Shown here: in pieces, positions 58,901 to 64,000 of the stretch
Position numbering within the stretch: the first letter of the stretch is position 1
Layout of the letters: each line of letters starts with the position of its first letter
Source of the DNA: Thinopyrum elongatum
Taxonomy: Eukaryota; Streptophyta; Magnoliopsida; Poales; Poaceae
Reading direction: 5' to 3'
Assembly (NCBI GenBank): GCA_011799875.1
Contig: CM022300.1
Coordinates: 232,572,903-232,636,902 of the forward strand
DNA length: 64,000 bases
Translations under genes and position numbers: made by a program
Notes under the pieces: model-generated
Told to the model about the DNA's origin: nothing
Databases searched by the model: none
The model's input: only the letters and a program-made list of their open reading frames with translations

Positions 58901-59260
58901 AACCTGTTGGCCCCATTCTACATCCTTCCACACCCACTACAAGAGAGAACCAACATGGATGCTAGCGCAAGAGCAACCTACATCAAGAAGATGAATGAAG
59001 ATAAAAGACTCGGGATCGAGCGCCAAGTACAATGCCTCACCTCCAAGAACAACGCCAACACGCATCCCATGGTGTTCAACATCGGTGACCTTGTGTGGGT
59101 ACATGTTCGCAAGGAGCGATTCTCCAGCAAGCGCAAGTGAAAGCTACTCCCTCGACACGCTATAACGACAATGCCTACAAGTTTGACATCCCTCGCGACA
59201 AGTACAACATGAGCGACATATTCAATGTTAAGGACCTATCTCCCTTCCATGGTGATTAGA
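56000..59260 (+). pseudogene. CRM-like pol: RT, RNase H, integrase
   Basis: RT pieces: ESFNPCAVPVILMPKKDGG, IPRLDVMLDELSGATIFSKI, then a deletion of roughly 16 codons before FKTKFGLYEWLVMPF, and VVYFDDI-like residues around 56375 in another frame. After the solo [23 protein letters not shown] and the RNase H start [20 protein letters not shown]. Integrase zinc region RYINRCSTCRRPKS, core DISIDFIHRLPR and VSDRHVKFLS; the catalytic Glu position is Gly (TDCQIGVTNK). GDLVWVHVRKERF is the chromovirus-type C terminus. Several stops and shifts are present. Confidence 0.88.
56493..57404 (-). mobile_element. Solo LTR, CRM-like, inserted in RT
   Basis: 912 bp flanked by the 5-bp duplication CAAGT (56488-56492 and 57405-57409). 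Minus strand it starts TGATGAGGACATCACTACC and ends CTTCGCCTCTATCA. A TATA box CTATAAATAC lies near 56874-56882 on the minus strand. Removing it with one CAAGT restores the RT frame across the gap. No internal sequence remains, so it is a solo LTR from recombination. Confidence 0.88.
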
Positions 59261-59300
59261 TTATGGATCCGAGAGTGGATCTTTCCCAAGAGGGGGGATA

Positions 59301-60370
59301 TGATGCGGAGCATCCTACGGTCATCCACATGGACATGCCATCATCACCCAAGAAACCAAGTGGACCAATGACTAGGGCTCGTGCATGAGCTATCGAAACC
59401 GAGGCAAACTACCTCCTTGTTGAACTTCAATCACATGAGACATGGATACTACCTCAAATGGAGACACTTTGCCTGCTCACGTACCAAGGGACCAGCCATG
59501 GAGAAGCTAAGGACCAAGGCCAAGCAATGACAAAAGAAGAACTTGGAGAAGAAGAGCAAAACTGGGCAAGTCTGCACTTACCCAGATTTTAGAACACCGT
59601 CCCGGATGATCCGGACTACACCTAGATGATCCAGACTTCAGCCCGAAGATCCGGCTAGACAGCGCAAAGACACCCGAAGCCTCTCCACGAAGTCGGACCA
59701 TCCGGGACCCTACCCGGATCATCCGGAAGATGCTCGGACATCCGGACAGCGTCCCGGAGGCCCGGATATCCCTAGCTGCTACAACCATAGCCAGACCATA
59801 TGGGTGACTACCCAGATCATCCGGCAAATGTCAGATCATCCAGGTACCCACACGGACTCCGGCCTTGCCTGCGCGCAAATCGTCCATGTGGTCTTGTATC
59901 TCTCCACATACCTGTCTATTCCACCCTAGACTATCAATAGACCTTCCCCTCCTCCTTCTAGGGTTAGCAAAGCATATTATGAGATCTTGAGAGCTTTTCT
60001 CCTATCTACCTCTCCTCTTGGAGATCAAGGCCTTTTTAGGAGAAGATCCCCAAGTGGATATGAAGACCTCCTCCCCTAGGGATTGGAGAAGATGATCATC
60101 AAGACCTCAATTCCTCTAGGGATTGGGAAGAACTACCCTCTGCTATTTCCTTTTGTTGGATTTGGATATTGAATCTTGTATGTGTATGTGGATTTGGTAG
60201 ATGTGTGACCTTGGATGTGGCCTTAAGTGTTCCTCTTGTGATTCTATTCTTGATTTCTCCTTCCCCACCTCCAAGTGTGAAGAAGATCTCCACCTATGGT
60301 TTCACCCTACAATAGAAGTGTTTTACAAGAAAATATTGTGCCTAACCAATATCTGTTAGAAGGTACATCA
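59301..60370 (+). repeat. 3' LTR of the CRM-like element
   Basis: TGATGCGGAGCATCC...GAAGGTACATCA, about 1070 bp. The left border is fixed by the polypurine tract and the right by the TGAT/ATCA symmetry. The middle holds many CCGGATCATCCGG-like short palindromes (59580-59840). The right border is an inference, because no partner LTR is present. Confidence 0.6.
59580..59850. repeat. CCGGAtcatCCGG-type short palindromic repeats
   Basis: CCCGGATGATCCGGAC, ACCCGGATCATCCGGAAG, CAGATCATCCGGC and similar phrases occur about every 25-35 bp within the CRM-like LTR. Each contains the palindrome GATCATC or CCGGA..TCCGG. Confidence 0.7.
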
Positions 60371-61500
60371 GATGCACCATTACAAAAAGGGTTTAAAAAT
60401 TATCTTGCCAAAACAATATCGAAATGAGAGAAGTTCACATGTTTTGCTGCTACAGTTATATATTATATCTATCAGAAAATATCCCTGCCTATGAAAGCAG
60501 GCGACACAACAAATATATTAGGCATAGATGAACGCGTCAGGTGTATAATTCTCATAGAATTTTGATTTTTGTTTTGTTCCTCTACATCTTCATATCTAGC
60601 CTTCCAACAACTTGCACAAGGCAACCGCTACAATCCAATATATCACTTATCATCGAGTGTGACAATCGTTGGAACTTGCCCATGATTGATGAAGTCTATC
60701 TTGTTCAACCTAACACAACAAAGGACCTGCTCTGGGAGTTCCTCTTGCTTTTGGGCCTGCAGTATCATTATAAAATCAACTAAAGAAATGGACATAAGTC
60801 ATACAAAAGAAATATGATATTCGTCTTAGATAACTACATAATTTTTTATTTTCTAAAAGGAGAAACCTCTTACAATGTTCATTGGTCATATATGTTTCAT
60901 TTATGGAAGGTCTGGCATGAAAAATATGTGTCCACTTGGTAAAGCATTTGATCATTATTCATTTAGAGCCTATATAATAAAAAAATATTCCCAGTCGGCT
61001 GACCAACCTCGTCCTCGCCAGTCGCACACATCTGGGCCACGTCGTGGGTTCGGGTCGTAGCTTCCTTTTCTTTCATTATCCTCCACCGAGAAACAATATC
61101 ATTTTACATCCATCTCACTTTTCCTTTTCTTCTTTGTCGCCTGATCACCATGCACGCCCTGTCCTAGCACACATATCCTTTGCTCTCTTCCCACAATGCC
61201 AGCCACGATGCCATTTCACCACCGCCAATTGCAGCACCGCTACAGTGCCGCCTGCAACACGCAATGAGAGCGAGCGTGATGGAGTGGTGCTCCACGCTCA
61301 CGCTGTCCTCTAAAGGATGGAGGAGACCACGATGAATTGAGGAGGGAAGGTATGCCTCTTCTACCTCGCAGTGACCAGAGCTCAGAGAGAATTTTGACTA
61401 GAGCATGAGCCTCGGCGGAGAATCTGCAAACCCTGTCAGCATAGTTGTGACCAGCCAGTAGAGAAGATGAAACCTTGGTTCCTGCGAGATGTGACTATGG
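60371..61500. other. Unassigned intergenic DNA
   Basis: AT-rich at first. An open frame at 60541-60783 begins MYNSHRILIFVLFLYIFISS, signal-peptide-like, but has no recognised mature domain and no homologue I can name, so it is not called as a gene. 61100-61330 is richer in C and unassigned. Confidence 0.4.
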
Positions 61501-61509
61501 TGACCGAGG

Positions 61510-62040
61510 GAAGTGACGGTGTTGAAACCGACAACTCGGAATATTGGAACACACAACATGGGTGATGGAACCAGCAGTGGGGTATGTTTCGATCGCATGG
61601 CCATGGGGGGTGGTGATGGGTGGTGCAGGATGCTGGAACTAGCAGTAGGGTGCGCTGCGACTGGCTTTAGAGTGGCCTCCGAGTCCGGATCCCATATACG
61701 CCAAATACTGCGACCGACGACACCAAAAGATGTGACGCTGGTGGATGGTGCTGGAACCAACATCAAACTATGCTGGAACTGACATCAACGACGCTTCAAG
61801 CGATGGCCAGCAAGCTGGAACCAGTGGCTCCTGGTGCTACATCCAGCTTTGATAGATGATGCGAGGAATTAGAAAATCATCCATGGTGGATGCCACGAAT
61901 ATCGCTGCCATGAGCTAAAATTGGTGGACAGAGATGCTAGAACCAGCCATGCACGAAGCTGCGACAACGAGGCAAAGGGCAAGGTTGCCCGATGACATGG
62001 TAGGGGCGATTCAGAGCTATTAGTGTTGCAATGATGGTGG
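61510..62040. repeat. Cluster of GCTGGAACC motifs
   Basis: GATGCTGGAACTAGCAG (61629), GGTGCTGGAACCAACATC (61746), ATGCTGGAACTGACATC (61770), AAGCTGGAACCAGTGG (61812) and ATGCTAGAACCAGCC (61934) recur with irregular spacing. Similar GCTGGAACC-rich DNA occurs widely in grass genomes, probably as part of a transposon, but I see no termini. Confidence 0.5.
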
Positions 62041-64000
62041 AGGGCTGCTGGGAGCAAATCGGTCGGGGGAGAGGTCGTGGGAGTCTATATCTCGTGCCCA
62101 AAAACAAGGGTGTCTCTTTCCCAGGTGCGCTGTTTGTGAGGGATGCGCCCCCCATGGGACAGTTGATGTTTTATCCTATGTGTTTGTGGTGAAAGATATC
62201 CAACTATCATTAGGGATTAATCAGTGGTTTTTGGGCGACCGATTTGGGTTATGGACAGTAAGCTGACACTTACCAGCGCCCTATAAAATATGCTCAAATT
62301 GAGTTACCTAAAGAGTGAAAGACATATATAATATGAGTTGTTGATGCATGCTCCTTCATCCTTCATGCCTTTGTGCCTTGCGTATTATACCAATAAGTAG
62401 ACATAATAATCTTCGTGCTCATAAACACATACCAAAACATCCACGTATGTCAAACATATGAATAATTCGTTCATGGGAGCCTCCCCTCTAGCCTCGTCGG
62501 TGGTCACTTTTGGCCTTGGCGTCAACCTGCCTCCTCCCACATATCCCTCAAGGTAACCCGTGGAGCCCTCCCACACCCCCACTACTCTCTCGACGGAGTT
62601 GTGCTGGCTCTATGCTCCTTTTCTGTGTGCTCTGATAGTAGAGGCCCTCCTACCAAAATTGACTATTGGGCATTCCCCTCGTGTCCCTCGAGTCGGAGAT
62701 GCTCACACCAAACACATATCTTATCACTTTGCATCCATACCCGAGGTACAAGTACATTGGGTCCTCTGTGATGGACAACAACCCGAGTACACATGGAAAG
62801 TTGCAACAAACAACAATCATTGTTGCCCCACCCACCTGTCGATGAGTGCCACATGTTCCACGACCTCCGCCATAACCTTTCTGAATGTCGCTAGGCAACC
62901 GGTAAAGGAGCTATTATCACTTTAGCCATGTAGTGTGTGGGTGCACTCTTCCTTATTTCCAGCCTATTGTGCACTACCTCCTTGCTGGCATAGAAGTGGT
63001 TCGACTTCCTGGTCTTTCGGATCTACCTCTTCAAGTGCTGCAGGTGGCATCATCATGTCTCGTCTAGAACGATGGCCTCTTCTCCTGGGTGGGTGGCTCG
63101 CCTGGTGTTTTGGCGTCTCATACTCTCCCCTCAATCATCGTTAGCATGACTATTCACCCTTCTCGGCGGTCGGATGTTGTGTTCTAGATCATACCAGGCT
63201 TAGAAAGGTTGGTCACACCTTGGTGCTTGTGGATCAGTGCTCTTGTGGCCACCATCGCCTCAAACCACTATTATTTTCAGTAGGAGGTCACATCAGTCCC
63301 ACGAGAGCATTTCAACCTCATCGCTAAAGATTTCTCTATTCACTGCCACTACCATGAAGACACATCATCTAATTCCCCACCAACATGGTTTGCACCCGCA
63401 TTGCAATGGGCATCGTGTGCCCTACATTCTTTCGCTCTTGTTCTATCCCTCGAGTCATTGAATGCTTCTTAGTTAGTCAACCATTGGTTTAGGGTTAACT
63501 TTGGGAGCTCGAGGACACAGACCACGCCAAGAGCATTGACATGGCAGAGATGCTCCTCGCCTTCATGCTTGATCGAGGAACTTGCACCAGAAACATCTGT
63601 TGATTACCAAGTCAAATAGCGAGTTCGCTGATTCTAATCTGGCCATGGTAAAAGCATTCCCTAACGGTTTGCTTTGGTACCCCATGCACATTAATGTTTG
63701 TCGCTCTGCTAACTACCGCCTTCCCCTACCTGTCCAGGCTTAACGTCCTGCTCCCCACAGTGACTACAATGAAAGACCTTCCTCGGCATGCCTCTTCCAT
63801 GGCCTCACCGGTTTTGTTTGTTGCAATCTTTCGAGCTCAGCCATAGTCGGTCCGGTGGCATAGAGGAAGCTTTGAATATCCTGCTCATCTTTCCTCGTTG
63901 TCCTATGGGCCCAATGGAGTTGGCCAAAGCGGGCATGCTTTCCCAGCTTTTGATAAAGTTGCTCCTCATCTTTCAGACATTTTATGAAGACATAGATGTG
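62041..64000. other. Unassigned sequence to the window end
   Basis: Mixed composition with no protein motif recognised on either strand, no LTR ends and no clear repeats. The open frames present (for example 62560-62925) look like chance frames in moderately GC-rich DNA. Confidence 0.4.

Larger units (their letters stand above)
56000..60370 (+). mobile_element. CRM-like chromovirus Gypsy element, 3' part
   Basis: Contains RT, RNase H, integrase, a polypurine tract (AAGAGGGGGGATA, 59288-59300) and a 3' LTR starting TGATGCGGAGCATC, the TGAT...ATCA ends known from CRM elements. The 5' part is missing because of the Tat(+) insertion and associated losses. A solo LTR interrupts the RT. Confidence 0.8.

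Noticed and set aside
60541..60783. Signal-peptide-like small protein
   Set aside because: Single short frame with a hydrophobic start, but no cysteine pattern, splice context or homologue that I can name.

Overview
The window is intergenic DNA of a large grass genome, almost certainly Triticeae (wheat, Aegilops or barley group). The evidence is its transposon content: a BARE/Angela/WIS-type Copia element with the familiar LTR start, an Athila-lineage Gypsy element with a tRNA-Asp-type primer site, two Tat-lineage Gypsy elements with antisense genes, a CRM-like chromovirus, and an En/Spm-type CACTA transposon with 'TTTGCCGTCTGC' subterminal repeats. No bacterial features, CRISPR array, rRNA or tRNA gene was seen. 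Family names come from memory of protein and terminal motifs; no search was run.

Layout. 1-2480: 719-bp tandem array carrying three copies of an exon-like segment, downstream (minus strand) of a small unknown gene start. 3478-3879: small charged minus-strand ORF with one stop. 4170-6360: satellite of about 500-bp units. 6670-16893: decayed plus-strand B3-like gene whose second intron holds a complete 8.56-kb Copia element (6927-15489, TSD GGTCG). 17315-17985: end of a second CACTA-type element with 83-bp repeats. 17986-35642: minus-strand Athila-lineage element, split inside pol by a complete 10.25-kb CACTA transposon (22952-33200, TSD ATA) encoding a TNP2-type transposase and a second protein, both broken. 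35643-42162: 3.75-kb LTR plus non-coding internal DNA of a LARD-like element. 42163-51184: minus-strand Tat element with gag, protease, a remnant of RT and an antisense Transposase_28-type gene. 51185-55999: 3' half of a plus-strand Tat element with an antisense B3-like ORF and its own TATA box. 56000-60370: 3' half of a CRM-like element, interrupted by a 912-bp solo LTR (TSD CAAGT). 60371-64000: no recognised gene.

The layers read as nested insertions: solo LTR into CRM pol, Tat(+) into CRM RT, Tat(-) against Tat(+) RNase H, CACTA into Athila pol, Copia into a host intron. Several left or right halves are missing, so deletions joined elements at about 17985, 42162 and possibly 51184. All element proteins carry stops, frameshifts or catalytic substitutions; nothing here looks autonomous.

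The observations most worth following are the antisense B3-like ORF with a core promoter matching that of its host LTR, the tandem exon array, the 100-bp foldback upstream of the CACTA transposase, and the B3-like gene with a retrotransposon in its intron. None is claimed as a proven new system.
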